Assembly (NCBI GenBank): GCA_964058805.1
Contig: CAXKVV010002167.1
Location: forward strand, 248,001-312,000
From: Schoenoplectus triqueter
Taxonomy: Eukaryota > Streptophyta > Magnoliopsida > Poales > Cyperaceae
DNA: 64,000 bases
Direction of reading: 5' to 3'
The notes below the pieces were generated by a model that saw only the letters and a list, made by a program, of their open reading frames with translations, made no database searches and was not told the origin of the DNA. This document shows positions 31,696 to 46,600 of the stretch, one piece after another (position 1 is the first letter of the stretch; every line of letters begins with the position of its first letter). Both the position numbers and the translations under genes were made by a program.

Positions 31696-34600
31696 CATGT
31701 TTTGCGCGCCCTGACTCATTTTCAGCGGTCTCGAGGCCGTCGGGTCCCGTTTTCAAGTTTTGCGCGCCAGGACTAGTTTTCGGCGGTACCGAGGGCGTCG
31801 GGTCCCTTTTACTTGTTTTGCGCGCCAGGACTCGTTTTCGGCGGTACCGAGGGCGTCGGGTCCCTTTAACTTGTTTTGCGCGCCCGGACACGTTTTCGGC
31901 GGTGCGGAGGGCATCATGTCCCGTTTTCGGCGGTGCCGAGGGCGTCCTGTCCCGTTTTCAAGGTATGCACGCCCGAACACGTTTTGGTCGATGCCGAGGG
32001 CGTCGGGTCCCGTTTTCATGTTTTGCGCTCCCGGACTCGTTTTCAGCGGTACCGAGGGCGTCCTGTCCCGTTTTCAAGTTTTGCGCGCCCGAACACGTTT
32101 CGGGCGGTGCCGAGGTCGTCGGGTCCGGTTTTCATGTTTTGCGCGCCCGGACTCGTTTTCGGCGGTACCGAGGGCGTCCTTTCCTGTTTTCATGTTTTGC
32201 ACGCTCGGACACGTTTTAGGCAGTGCCGAGGTCGTCGGGTCCCGTTTTCAAGTTTTGCGCACCTGGACTCGTTTTTGGCGGTACCGAGGGCGTCCTTTCC
32301 CGTTTTTAAGTTTTGCGCGCCCGGACACGTTTTCGGCGGTGCCGAGGTCGTCGGGTCCCGTTTTCATGTTTTAAGCGCCCGGACTCATTTTCGGCGGTAC
32401 CGAGGGCGTCCGGTCCCGTTTTCAAGTTTTGCGCGCGAGGACTCGTGTTCGGCGGTACGGAGGGTGTCGGGTCCCTTTTACATGTTTTGCGCGCCCGGAC
32501 TCGTTTTCGGCGGTACCGTGGGCGCCGGGTCCCGTTTTAATGTTTTACGCGCCCGGACACGTTTTCGGCGGTGCCGAGGGCGTCCCGTCACGTTTTCGAC
32601 GGTACCGAGGGCGACCAGTCCCGTTTTCAAGGTTTGCGCGCCCGGACACATTTTCGGCGGTGCCGAGGTTGTCGGGTCCCGTTTTCATGTTTTGCGCGCC
32701 CGGACTCACTTTCGGCGGTACCGTGGGCGACGAGTCCCGATTTCATGTTTTGCGCGCCCGGACTCGTTTACGGCGGGTGCCGAGGGCGTAAGGTCCCGTT
32801 TTCATGTTTTGCGCGCCCGGACACATTTTCGGCGGTACCGAGGGCGTCCTGTCCCGTTTTCGAGTTTTGCGCGCCCGGACACGTTTTGGGCGTTGCCGAG
32901 GTCGTCGGGTCCCGTTTTCATGTTTTGCGCGCCCGGACTCGTTTTCGGCGTTGCCGACTTCGTCGGGTCCCGTTTTCTTGTTTTCCGCGCCTGGACTCGT
33001 TTTCGGCGATACCGAGGGCGTTCTTTCCCGTTTTCAAGTTTTCGCGCCCGGACACGTTTTCGGCGGTGCTGAGGTTGTCTGGTCCCGTTTTCAAGTTTTG
33101 CGCACCCGGACTCGTTTTTGGCGGTACCGAGGGCGTCCTTTCCCGTTTTGAAGTATTGCGCGCCCGGACACGTTTTCGGTGGTGCCGAGGTCGTCGGGTC
33201 CCGTTTTCATGTTTTGCGCACCCGAACTCATTTTCTGCGGTACCGAGGGCGTCCGGTCCCGTTTTCAAGTTTTGCGCGCGAGGACACGTTTTCGGCCGTA
33301 CCGAGGGCGTCGGGTCCCTTTTACATGTTTTGTGCGCCCGGACTCATTTTCGGCGGTACCGTGGGCGTCGGGTCCCGTTTTCATGTTTTGCGCGATCGGA
33401 CACGTTTTCGGCGGTGCCAAGGGCGTCCTGTCCCGTTTTCAAGTTTTGCGCGTCAGGACTAGTTTTCGGCGGTACCGAGGGCGTCGGGTCCCTTTTACTT
33501 GTTTTGTGCGCCGGGACTCGTTTTCGGCGGTACCGAGGGCGTCGGGTCCCTTTTACTTGTTTTGCGCGCCCGGACACGTTTTCGGCGGTGCCGAGGGCGT
33601 CCTGTCCCGTTTTCAAGGTTTACGCGCCCGGACACATATTCGGCAGTGCCGAGGTCGTCGGGTCCCGTTTTCATGTTTTGCGCGCCCGGACTCGTTTTCG
33701 GCGGTACCGTGGGCGACGGGTCCCAATTTCATGTTTTGCGCGCCCGGACTCGTTTACGGCGGGTGACAAGGGCGTCAGGTCCCGTTTTCATGTTTTGCGC
33801 GCCCGGACACGTTTTCAGCGGTACCGAGGGCGTCCTGTCCCGTTTTCGAGTTTTGCGCGCCCGGAAACGTTTTCGGCGTTGCCGAGGTCGTCGGGTCCCG
33901 TTTTCATGTTTTGCGCGCCCGGACTCGTTTTCGACGGTGCCGAGGTCGTCGGGTCCTGTTTTCTTGTTTTGCCCGCCCGGACTCGTTTTCGGCGGTACCG
34001 TGGGCGCCGGGTCCCGTTTTAATGTTTTGCGCGCCCGGACACGTTTTCGACGGTGGCGAGGGCGTCCTGTCCCCTTTTTGGCGGTACCGAGTGCGTCCTG
34101 TCCCGTTTTCAAGGTTTGCGCGCCCGGACACATTTTCGGCGGTGCCGAGGTCGTCGGGTCCCGTTTTCATGTTTTGCGCGCCCGGACTCGTTTTCGGCGG
34201 TACCGTGGGCGACGGTTCCCGATTTCATGTTTTGCGCGCCCGTACTTGTTTACGGCGGGTGCCGAGGGCGTCAGGTCCCGTTTTCATGTTTTGCGCGCCC
34301 GGACACGTTTTCGGCAGTACCGAGGGCGTCCTGTCCCGTTTTCGATTTTTGCGCGCCCGGACACGTTTTGGGCGTTGCCGAGGTCGTCGGGTCCCGTTTT
34401 CATGTTTTGCGCGCTCGGACTCGTTTTCGGCGGTGCCGACGTCGTCGGGTCCCGTTTTCTTGTTTTGCGCGCCTGAACTCGTTGTCGTCGGTACCGAGGG
34501 CGTTCTTTCCCGTTTTGAAGTTTTGCGCGACCGGACACGTTTTCGGTGGTGCTGAGGTCGTCGGGTCCCGTTTTCATGTTTTGTGCACCCGAACTCATTT

Positions 34601-37600
34601 TCGACGGTACCGAGGGCGTCCGGTCCCGTTTTCAAGTTTTGCGCGCGAGGACACGTTTTCGGCTGTACCGAGGGCGTCGGGTCCCTTTTACATTTTTTGT
34701 GCGCCCAGACTCATTTTCGGCGGTACCGTGGGCATCGGGTCCCGTTTTCATGTTTTGCGCGATCGGACACGTTTTCGGCGGTGCCGAGGGCGTCCTGTCC
34801 CGTTTTCAAGTTTTGCGCGCCAGGACGAGTTTTCGGCGGTGCCGAGGCCGTCAGGTCCCGTTTTCAAGTTTTGCGCGCCAGGACTAGTTTTCGGCGGTAC
34901 CGAGGGCGTCGGGTCCCTTTTACTTGTTTTGCGCGCCAAGACTCATTTTCGGCGGTACCGAGGGCGTCCTGTCCCGTTTTCGAGTTTTGCGCGCCCGGAC
35001 TCGTTTTCGACGGTACCGTGGGCGTTTGGTCCCGTTTTCATGTTTTGCACGCTCGGACACGTTTTCGGCGGTGCCGAGGGCGTCCTGTCCCGTTTTTGAG
35101 TTTGGCGCGCCCGGACACGTTTTGGCGTTGCTGAGGTCGTCTGGTCCCGTTTTCATGTTTTGCGCGCCCGGACTCGTTTTCGGCAGTGCCGAGGTTGTTG
35201 GCTCCCGTTTTCTTGTTTTGCGCGCCCGGACTCATTTTCGGCGGTACCGAGGGCGTCCTTTCCCATTTTCAAGTTTTTCGCGCCCGGACACTTTTTCGGC
35301 GGTGCCGGGGTCGTCGGGTCTCGTTTTCATGTTTTGCGCACCCAGACTCGTTTTTCGCGGTACCGAGGGCGTCCTTTCCCGTTTACAAGTTTTGCGCGCC
35401 CGGACTCGTTTTCGACGGTACTGTGGGCGTCGGGTCCCGTTTTCATGTTTTGCGCGCCCGGACACGTTTTCGGCGATGCCGAGGGCGTCCTGTCCCGTTT
35501 TTGGCGGTGCCGAGGGCGTCCTGTCTAGATTTCAACGTATGCGCGGCCGGACACGTTTTCGGCGGTGCCGATGTCGTCGAGTCCCGTTTTCATGTTTTGC
35601 GCGCCCGGACTCGTTTTCGGTGTTACCGAGGGCGTCCTTTCTCGTTTTCAAGTTTTGCGCGCCCGGACTCGTTTACGGCGGTGCCGAGGGCGTCGGGTCC
35701 CGTTTTCATGTTTTGCACGCCCGGACTCGTTTTCGGCGGTACCGAGGGCGTCTTGTCCCGTTTTCGAGTTTTGCGCGACCGGACACGTTTTGGGCGTTAC
35801 CGAGGTCGTCGGGTGCCGTTTTTATGTTTTGCGCGCCCGGACTCATTTTCGGCGGTACCGAGGGCGTCCTTTCCCGTTTTCAAGTTTTGCGCGCCCGGAC
35901 ACTTTTTCGGCGGTGCCGAGGCCGTCGGGTCCCGTTTTCATGTTTTGCGCGCCCTGACTCATTTTCAGCGGTCTCGAGGCCGTCGGGTCCCGTTTTCAAG
36001 TTTTGCGCGCCAGGACTAGTTTTCGGCGGTACCGAGGGCGTCGGGTCCCTTTTACTTGTTTTGCGCGCCAGGACTCGTTTTCGGCGGTACCGAGGGCGTC
36101 GGGTCCCTTTAACTTGTTTTGCGCGCCCGGACACGTTTTCGGCGGTGCAGAGGGCATCATGTCCCGTTTTCGGCGGTGCCGAGGGCGTCCTGTCCCGTTT
36201 TCAAGGTATGCGCGCCCGAACACGTTTTGGTCGGTGCCGAGGGCGTCGGGTCCCGTTTTCATGTTTTGCGCTCCCGGACTCGTTTTCAGCGGTACCGAGG
36301 GCGTCCTGTCCCGTTTTCAAGTTTTGCGCGCCCGAACACGTTTTGGGCGGTGCCGAGGTCGTCGGGTCCGGTTTTCATGTTTTGCTCGCCCGGACTCGTT
36401 TTCGGCGGTACCGAGGGCGTCCTTTCCTTTTTTCACGTTTTGCACGCTCGGACACGTTTTCGGCAGTGCCGAGGTCGTCGGGTCCCGTTTTCAAGTTTTG
36501 CGCACCCGGACTCGTTTTCGGCGGTACCGAGGGCGTCCTTTCCCGTTTTCAAGTTTTGCGCGCCCGGACACGTTTTCGGCGGTGCCGAGGTCGTCGTGTC
36601 CCGTTTTCATGTTTTACGCGCTCGGACTCATTTTCGGCGGTACCGAGGGCGTCCGGTCCCGTTTTCAAGTTTTGCGCGCGATGACTCGTGTTCGGCGGTA
36701 CGGAGGGCGTCGGGTCCCTTTTACATGTTTTGCGCGCCCGGACTCGTTTTCGGCGGTACCGTAGGCGTCGGGTCCCGTTTTAATGTTTTACGCGCCCGAA
36801 CACGTTTTCGGCGGTGCCGAGGGCGTCCTGTCCCGTTTTCGACTGTACAGAGGGCGTCCTTTCCCGTTGTCAAGGTTTGCGCGCCCGGACACATATTCGG
36901 CGGTGCCGAGGTCGTCGGGTCCCGTTATCTTGTTTTGCGCGCCCGGACTCGTTTTCGGCGGTGCCGACGTCGTCGGGTCCCGTTTTCTTGTTTTGCGCGC
37001 CCGGACTCGTTTTCGGCGGTATCGTGGGCGCCGGGTCCCGTTTTAATGTTTTGCGCGCCCAGACACATTTTCGGCGGTGCCGAGGGCGTCCTGTCCCCTT
37101 TTCGGCGGTACAGAGGGCGTCCAGTCCCGTTTTCAAGGTTTGCGCGCCCGGAAACATTTTCGTCGGTGCCGAGGTCGTCGGGTCCCGTTTTCATGTTTTG
37201 CGCGCCCGGACTCGTTTTCGGCGGTACCGTGGGCGACGGGTCCCGATTTCATGTTTTGCACGCCCGGACTCGTTTACGGCGGGTGCCAAGGGCGTAAGGT
37301 CCCGTTTTCATGTTTTGCGCGCCCGGACACGTTTTCGGCGGTACCGAGGGCGTCATGTCCCGTTTTCGAGTTTTGCGCGCCCGGACACGTTTTGGGCGTT
37401 GCCGAGGTCGTCGGGCCCTGTTTTCATGTTTTGCGCGCCCGGACTCGTTTTCGGCGGTGCCGACGTCGTCGGGTCCCGTTTTCTTGTTTTGCGCGCCCGG
37501 ACTCGTTTTCGGCAATACCGAGGGCGTTCTTTCCCGTTTTCAAGTTTTCGCGCCTGGACACGTTTTCGGCGGTGCCGAGGTTGTCGGGTCCCGTTTTCAA

Positions 37601-40600
37601 GTTTTGCGCACCCGGACTCGTTTTTGGCGGTACCGAGGGCGTCCTTTCCCGTTTTGAAGTTTTGCGCGCCCGGACACGTTTTCGATGGTGCCGAGGTCGT
37701 CGGGTCCCGTTTTCATGTTTTGCGCACCCGAACTCATTTTCTGCGGTACCGAGGGCGTCCGGTCCCGTTTTCAAGTTTTGCGCGCGAGGACACGTTTTCG
37801 GCTGTACCGAGGGCGTCGGGTCCCTTTTACATGTTTTGTGCGCCCGGACTCATTTTCGGCGGTACCGTGGGCGTCGGGTCCCGTTTTCATGTTTTGCGCG
37901 ATCGGACACGTTTTCGGCGGTGCCGAGGGCGTCCTGTCCCGTTTTCAAGTTTTGCGCGTCAGGACTAGTTTTCGGCGGTACCGAGGGCGTCGGGTCCCTT
38001 TTACTTGTTTTGCGCGCCCGGACACGTTTTCGGCGGTGCCGTGGGCGTCCTGTCCCGTTTTCAAGGTTTGCGCGCCCGGACACATATTCGGCGGTGCCGA
38101 GGTCGTCGGGTCCCGTTTTCATGTTTTGCGCGCCCGGACTCGTTTTCGGCGGTACCGTGGGCGACGGGTCCCAATTTCATGTTTTGCGCGCCCGGACTCG
38201 TTTTCGGCGGGTGACCAGGGCGTCAGGTCCCGTTTTCATGTTTTGCGCGCCCGGACACGTTTTTAGCGGTACCGAGGGCGTCCTGTCCCGTTTTCGAGTT
38301 TTGCGCGCCCGGAAACGTTTTGGGCGTTGCCGAGGTCGTCGGGTCCCGTTTTCATGTTTTGCGCGCCCGGACTCGTTTTCGGCGGTGCCGAGGTCGTCGG
38401 GTCCCGTTTTCTTGTTTTGCGCGCCCGAACTCGTTTTCGGCGGTACCGTGGGCGCGGGGTCCCGTTTTAATGTTTTGCGCGCCCGGACACGTTTTCGACG
38501 GTGGCGAGGGCGTCCTGTCCCCTTTTCGGCGGTACCGAGTGCGTCCTGTCCCGTTTTCAAGGTTTGCGCGCCCGGACACATTTTCGGCGGTGCCGAGGTC
38601 GTCGGGTCCCGTTTTCATGTTTTGCGCGCCCGGACTCGTTTTCGGCGGTACCGTGGGCGACGGGTCCCGTTTTCATGTTTTGCGCGCCCGGACTCGTTTA
38701 CGGCGGGTGCCAAGGGCGTCAGTTCCCGTTTTCATGTTTTGCGCGCCCGGACATGTTTTCGGCGGTACCGAGGGCGTCCTGTCCCGTTTTCGAGTTTTGC
38801 GCGCCCGGACACTTTTTGGGCGTTGCCGAGGTCGTCGGGTCCCGTTTTCATGTTTTGCGCGCCCGGACTCGTTTTCGGCGGTGCCGACGTCGTCAGGTCC
38901 CGTTTTCTTGTTTTGCGCGCCCGGACTCGTTTTCGGCGGTACCGTGGGCGTTCTTTCCCGTTTTGAAGTTTTGCGCGCCCGTACACGTTTTCGGTGGTGC
39001 CGAGGTCGTCGGGTCCCGTTTTCATGTTTTGTGCACCCGAACTCATTTTCGGCGGTACCGAGGGCGTCCGGTCCCGTTTTCAAGTTTTGCGCGCGAGGAC
39101 ACGTTTTCGGCTGTACCGAGGGCGTCGGGTCCCTTTTACATTTTTTGTGCGCCCGGACTCATTTTCGACGGTACCGTGGGCGTCGGGTCCCGTTTTCATG
39201 TTTTGCGCGATCAGACACGTTTTCGGCGGTGCCGAGGGCGTCCTGTCCCGTTTTCAAGTTTTGCGCGCCAGGACGAGTTTTCGGCGGTGCCGAGGCCGTC
39301 GGGTCCCGTTTTCAAGTTTTGCGCGCCAGGACTAGTTTTCGGCGGTACCGAGGGCATCGGGTCCCTTTTACTTGTTTTGCGCGCCAAGACTCATTTTCGG
39401 CGGTACCGAGGGCGTCCTGTCCCGTTTTCGAGTTTTGCGCGCCCGGACTCGTTTTCGACGGTACCGTGGGCGTTTGGTCCCGTTTTCATGTTTTGCACGC
39501 CCAGACACGTTTTTGGCTGTGCCGAGGGCGTCCTGTCCCGTTTTTGAGTTTGGCGCGCCCGGACACGTTTTGGCGTTGCCGAGGTCGTCTGGTCCCGTTT
39601 TCATGTTTTGCGCGCCCGGACTTGTGTTCGGCAGTGCCGAGGTCGTTGGCTCCCGTTTTCTTATTTTGCGCGCCCGGACTTATTTTCGGCGGTACCGAGG
39701 GCGTCCTTTCCCGTTTTCAAGTTTTTCGCGCCCGGACACTTTTTCGGCGGTGCCGAGGTCGTCGGGTCCCGTTTTCATGTTTTGCGCACCCAGACTCGTT
39801 TTTCGCGGTTCCGAGGGCGTCCTTTCCCGTTTACAAGTTTTGCGCGCCCGGACTCGTTTTCGACGGTACTGTGGGCGTCGGGTCCCGTTTTCATGTTTTG
39901 CGCGCCCGGACACGTTTTCGGCGGTGCCGAGGGCGTCCTGTCCCGTTTTCGGCGGTGCCGAGGGCGTCCTGTCCCGTTTTCGGCGGTGCCGAGGGCGTCC
40001 TGTCCAGATTTCAACGTATGCGCGGCCGGACACGTTTTCGGCGGTGCCGATGTCGTCGAGTCCCGTTTTCATGTTTTGCGCGCCCGGACTCATTTTCGGT
40101 GTTACCGAGGGCGTCCTTTCTCGTTTTCAAGTTTTGCGCGCCCGGACTCGTTTACGGCGGTGCCGAGGGCGTCGGGTCCCGTTTTCATGTTTTGCACGCC
40201 CGGACTCGTTTTCGGCGGTACCGAGGGCGTCTTGTCCCGTTTTCGAGTTTTGCGCGCCCGGACACGTTTTGGGCGTTACCGAGGTCGTCGGGTGCCGTTT
40301 TTTTGTTTTGCGCGCCCGGACTCATTTTCGGCGGTACCGAGGGCGTCCTTTCCCGTTTTCAAGTTTTGCGCGCCCGGACACGTTTTCGGCGGTGCCGAGG
40401 GCGTCGGGTCCCGTTTTCATGTTTTGCGCGCCCTGACTCATTTTCAGCGGTCTCGAGGCCGTCGGGTCCCGTTTTCAAGTTTTGCGCGCCAGGACTAGTT
40501 TTCGGCGGTACCGAGGGCGTCGGGTCCCTTTTACTTGTTTTGCGCGCCAGGACTCGTTTTCGACGGTACCGAGGGCGTCGGGTCCCTTTAACTTGTTTTG

Positions 40601-43600
40601 CGCGCCCGGACACGTTTTCGGCGGTGCAGAGGGCATCATGTCCCGTTTTCGGCGGTGCCGAGGGCGTCCTGTCCCGTTTTCAAGGTAAGCGCGCCCGAAC
40701 ACGTTTTGGTCGGTGCCGAGGGCGTCGGGTCCCGTTTTCATGTTTTGCGCTCCCGGACTCGTTTTCAGCGGTACCGAGGGCGTCCTGTCCCGTTTTCAAG
40801 TTTTGCGCGCCCGAACACGTTTTGGGCGGTGCCGAGGTCGTCGGGTCCGGTTTTCATGTTTTGCGCGCACAGACTCGTTTTCGGCGGTACCGAGGGCGTC
40901 CTTTCCTGTTTTCACGTTTTGCACGCTCGGACACGTTTTAGGCAGTGCCGAGGTCGTCGGGTCCCGCTTTCAAGTTTTGCGCACCCGGACTCGTTTTTGG
41001 CTGTACCGAGGGCGTCCTTTCCCGTTTTCAAGTTTTGCGCGCCCGAACACGTTTTCGGCAGTGCCGAGGTCGTCGGGTCCCGTTTTCATGTTTTACGCGC
41101 CCGGACTCATTTTCGGCGGTACCGAGGTCGTCGGGTGCCGTTTTTATGTTTTGCGCGCCCGGACTCATTTACGGCGGTACCGAGGGCGTCCTTTCCCGTT
41201 TTCAAGTTTTGCGCGCCCGGACACGTTTTCGGCGGTGCCGAGGCCGTCGGGTCCCGTTTTCATGTTTTGCGCGCCCTGACTCATTTTCAGCGGTCTCGAG
41301 GCCGTCGGGTCCCGTTTTCAAGTTTTGCGCGCCAGGACTAGTTTTCGGCGGTACCGAGGGCGTCGGGTCCCTTTTACTTGTTTTGCGCGCCAGGACTCGT
41401 TTTCGGCGGTACCGAGGGCGTCGGGTCCCTTTAACTTGTTTTGCGCGCCCGGACATGTTTTCGGCGGTGCAGAGGGCATCATGTCCCGTTTTCGGCGGTG
41501 CCGAGGGCGTCCTGTCCCGTTTTCAAGGTATGCGCGCCCGAACACGTTTTGGTCGGTGCCGAGGGCGTCGGGCCCCGTTTTCATGTTTTGCGCTCCCGGA
41601 CTCGTTTTCAGCGGTACCGAGGGCGTCCTGTCCCGTTTTCAAGTTTTGCGCGCCCGAACACGTTTTGGGCGGTGCCGAGGTCGTCGGGTCCGGTTTTCAT
41701 GTTTTGCTCGCCCGGACTCGTTTTCGGCGGTACCGAGGGCGTCCTTTCCTTTTTTCACGTTTTGCACGCTCGGACACGTTTTCGGCAGTGCCGAGGTCGT
41801 CGGGTCCCGTTTTCAAGTTTTGCGCACCCGGACTCGTTTTTGGCGGTACCGAGGGCGTCCTTTCCCGTTTTCAAGTTTTGCGCGCCCGGACACGTTTTCG
41901 GCGGTGCCGAGGTCGTCGTGTCCCGTTTTCATGTTTTACGCGCCCGGACTCATTTTCGGCGGTACCGAGGGCGTCCGGTCCCGTTTTCAAGTTTTGCGCG
42001 CGATGACTCGTGTTCGGCGGTACGGAGGGCGTCGGGTCCCTTTTGCATGTTTTGCGCGCCCGGACTCGTTTTCGGCGGTACCGTGGGCGCCGGGTCCCGT
42101 TTTAATGTTTTACGCGCCCGAACACGTTTTCGGCGGTGCCGAGGGCGTCCTGTCCCGTTTTCGACGGTACAGAGGGCGTCCTTTCCCGTTTTCAAGGTTT
42201 GCGCGCCCGGACACATATTCGGCGGTGCCGAGGTCGTCGGGTCCCGTTATCTTATTTTGCGCGCCCGGACTCGTTTTCGGCGGTGCCGACGTCGTCGAGT
42301 CCCGTTTTCTTGTTTTGCGCGCCCGGACTCGTTTTCGGCGGTATCGTGGGCGCCGGGTCCCGTTTTAATGTTTTGCGCGCCCAGACACGTTTTCGGCGGT
42401 GCCGAGGGCGTCCTGTCCCCTTTTCGGCGGTACAGAGGGCGTCCAGTCCCGTTTTCAAGGTTTGCGCGCCCGGACACATTTTCGGCGGAGCCGAGGTCGT
42501 CGGGTCCCGTTTTCATGTTTTGCGCGCCCGGACTCGTTTACGGCGGGTGCCGAGGGCGTAAGGTCCCGTTTTCATGTTTTGCGCGCCCGGACACGTTTTC
42601 GGCGGTACCGAGGGCGTCCTGTCCCGTTTTCGAGTTTTGCGCGCCCGGACACGTTTTGGGCGTTGCCGAGGTCGTCGGGCCCTGTTTTCATGTTTTGCGC
42701 GCCCGGACTCGTTTTCGGCGGTGCCGACGTCGTCGAGTCCCGTTTTCTTGTTTTGCGCGCCCGGACTCGTTTTCGGCGATACCGAGGGCGTTCTTTCCCG
42801 TTTTCAAGTTTTCGCGCCCGGACACGTTTTCGGCGGTGCCGAGGTTGTCGGGTCCCGTTTTCAAGTTTTGCGCATCCGGACTCGTTTTTGGCGGTACCGA
42901 GGGCGTCCTTTCCCGTTTTGAAGTTTTGCGCGCCCGGACACGTTTTCGATGGTGCCGAGGTCGTCGGGTCCCGTTTTCATGTTTTGCGCACCCGAACTCA
43001 TTTTCTGCGGTACCGAGGGCGTCCGGTCCCGTTTTCAAGTTTTGCCCGCGAGGACACGTTTTCGGCTGTACCGAGGGCGTCGGGTCCCTTTTACATGTTT
43101 TGTGCGCCCGGACTCATTTTCGGCGGTACCGTGGGCGTCGGGTCCCGTTTTCATGTTTTGCGCGATCGGACACGTTTTCGGCGGTGCCGAGGGCGTCCTG
43201 TCCCGTTTTCAAGTTTTGCGCGTCAGGACTAGTTTTCGGCGGTACCGAGGGCGTCGGGTCCCTTTTACTTGTTTTGTGCGCCAGGACTCGTTTTCGGCGG
43301 TATCGAGGGCGTCGGGTCCCTTTTACTTGTTTTGCGCGCCCGGACACGTTTTCGGCGGTGCCGTGGGCGTCCTGTCCCGTTTTCAAGGTTTGCGCGCCCG
43401 GACACATATTCGGCGGTGCCGAGGTCGTCGGGTCCCGTTTTCATGTTTTGCGCGCCCGGACTCGTTTTCGGCGGTACCGTGGGCGACGGGTCCCAATGTC
43501 ATGTTTTGCACGCCCGGACTCGTTTTCGGCGGGTGACGAGGGCGTCAGGTCCCGTTTTCATGTTTTGCGCGCCAGGACACGTTTTCAGCGGTACCGAGGG

Positions 43601-46600
43601 CGTCCTGTCCCGTTTTCGAGTTTTGCGCGCCCAGAAACGTTTTGGGCGTTGCCGAGGTCGTCGGGTCCCGTTTTCATGTTTTGCGCGCCCGGACTCGTTT
43701 TCGGCGGTGCCGAGGTCGTCGGGTCCCGTTTTCTTGTTTTGCGCGCCCGGACTCGTTTTCGGCGGTACCGTGGGCGCGGGGTCCCGTTTTAATGTTTTGC
43801 GCGCCCGGACACGTTTTCGACGGTGGCGAGGGCGTCCTGTCCCCTTTTCGGCGGTACCGAGTGCGTCCTGTCCCGTTTTCAAGGTTTGCGCGCCCGGACA
43901 CATTTTCGGCGGTGCCGAGGTCGTCGGGTCCCGTTTTCATGTTTTGCGCGCCCGGACTCGTTTTCGGCGGTACCGTGGGCGACGGGTCCCGATTTCATGT
44001 TTTGCGCGCCCGGACTCGTTTACGGCGGGTGCCAAGGGCGTCAGGTCCCGTTTTCATGTTTTGCGCGCCCGGAAACGTTTTCGGCGGTACCGAGGGCGTC
44101 CTGTCCCGTTTTCGAGTTTTGCGCGCCCGGACACGTTTTGGGCGTTGCCGAGGTCGTCGGGTCCCGTTTTCATGTTTTGCGCGCCCGGACTCGTTTTCGG
44201 CGGTGCCGACGTCGTCAGGTCCCGTTTTCTTGTTTTGCGCGCCCGGACTCGTTTTCGGCGGTACCGAGGGCGTTCTTTCCCGTTTTGAAGTTTTGCGCGC
44301 CCGGACACGTTTTCGGTGGTGCCGAGGTCGTCGGGACCCGTTTTCATGTTTTGTGCACCCGAACTCATTTTCGGCGGTACCGAAGGCGTCCGGTCCCGTT
44401 TTCAAGTTTTGCGCGCGAGGACACGTTTTCGGCTGTACCGAGGGCGTCGGGTCCCTTTTACATTTTTTGTGCGTCCGGACTCATTTTCGGCGGTACCGTG
44501 GGCGTCGGGTCCCGTTTTCATGTTTTGCGCGATCAGACACGTTTTCGGCGGTGCCGAGGGCGTCCTGTCCCGTTTTCAAGTTTTGCGCGCCAGGACGAGT
44601 TTTCGGCGGTGCCGAGGCCGTCGGGTCCCGTTTTCAAGTTTTGCGCGCCAGGACTAGTTTTCGGCGGTACCGAGGGCGTCGGGTCCCTTTTACTTGTTTT
44701 GCGCGCCAAGACTCATTTTCGGCGGTACCGAGGGCGTCCTGTCCCGTTTTCGAGTTTTACGCGCCCGGACTCGTTTTCGACGGTACCGTGGGCGTTTGGT
44801 CCCGTTTTCATGTTTTGCACGCCCAGACACGTTTTCGGCTGTGCCGAGGGCGTCCTGTCCCGTTTTTGAGTTTGGCGCGCCCGGACACGTTTTGGCGTTG
44901 CCGAGGTCGTCTGGTCCCGTTTTCATGTTTTGCGCGCCCGGACTTGTTTTCGGCAGTGCCGAGGTCGTTGGCTCCCGTTTTCTTATTTTGCGCGCCCGGA
45001 CTCATTTTCGGCGGTACCGAGGGCGTCCTTTCCCGTTTTCAAGTTTTTCGCGCCCGGACACTTTTTCGGCGGTTCCGAGGTCGTCGGGTCCCGTTTTCAT
45101 GTTTTGCGCACCCAGACTCGTTTTTCGCGGTTCCGAGGGCGTCCTTTCCCGTTTACAAGTTTTGCGCGCCCGGACTCGTTTTCGACGGTACTGTGGGCGT
45201 CGGGTCCCGTTTTCATGTTTTGCGCGCCCGGACACATTTTCGGCGGTGCCGAGGGCGTCCTGTCCCGTTTTCGGCGGTGCCGAGGGCGTCCTGTCCAGAT
45301 TTCAACGTATGCGCGGCCGGACATGTTTTCGGCGGTGCCGATGTCGTCGAGTCCCGTTTTCATGTTTTGCGCGCCCGGACTCATTTTCGGCGGTACCGAG
45401 GGCGTCCTGTCCCGTTTTCGAGTTTTGCGCGCCCGGACTCGTTTTCGACGGTACCGTGGGCGTTTGGTCCCGTTTTCATGTTTTGCACGCCCAGACACGT
45501 TTTCGGCTGTGCCGAGGGCGTCCTGTCCCGTTTTTGAGTTTGGCGCGCCCGGACACGTTTTGGCGTTGCCGAGGTCGTCTGGTCCCGTTTTCATGTTTTG
45601 CGCGCCCGGACTTGTTTTCGGCAGTGCCGAGGTCGTTGGCTCCCGTTTTCTTATTTTGCGCGCCCGGACTCATTTTCGGCGGTACCGAGGGCGTCCTTTC
45701 CCGTTTTCAAGTTTTTCGCGACCGGACACTTTTTCGGCGGTGCCGAGGTCGTCGGGTCCCGTTTTCATGTTTTGCGCACCCAGACTCGTTTTTCGCGGTT
45801 CCGAGGGCGTCCTTTCCCGTTTACAAGTTTTGCGCGCCCGGACTCGTTTTCGACGGTACTGTGGGCGTCGGGTCCCGTTTTCATGTTTTGCGCGCCCGGA
45901 CACATTTTCGGCGGTGCCGAGGGCGTCCTGTCCCGTTTTCGGCGGTGCCGAGGGCGTCCTGTCCCGTTTTCGGCGGTGCCGAGGGCGTCCTGTCCAGATT
46001 TCAACGTATGCGCGGCCGGACATGTTTTCGGCGGTGCCGATGTCGTCGAGTCCCGTTTTCATGTTTTGCGCGCCCGGACTCGTTTTCGGTGTTACCGAGG
46101 GCGTCCTTTCTCGTTTTCAAGTTTTGCGCGCCCGGACTCGTTTACGGCGGTGCCGAGGGCGTCGGGTCCCGTTTTCATGTTTTGCACGCCCGGACTCGTT
46201 TTCGGCGGTACCGAGGGCGTCTTGTCCCGTTTTCGAGTTTTGCGCGCCCGGACACGTTTTGGGCGTTACCGAGGTCGTCGGGTGCCGTTTTTATGTTTTG
46301 CGCGCCCGGACTCATTTTCGGCGGTACCGAGGGCGTCCTTTCCCGTTTTCAAGTTTTGCGCGCCCGGACACGTTTTCGGCGGTGCCGAGGCCGTCGGGTC
46401 CCGTTTTCATGTTTTGCGCGCCCTGACTCATTTTCAGCGGTCTCGAGGCCGTCGGGTCCCGTTTTCAAGTTTTGCGCGCCAGGACTAGTTTTCGGCGGTA
46501 CCGAGGGCGTCGGGTCCCTTTTACTTGTTTTGCGCGCCAGGACTCGTTTTCGGCGGTACCGAGGGCGTCGGGTCCCTTTAACTTGTTTTGCGCGCCCGGA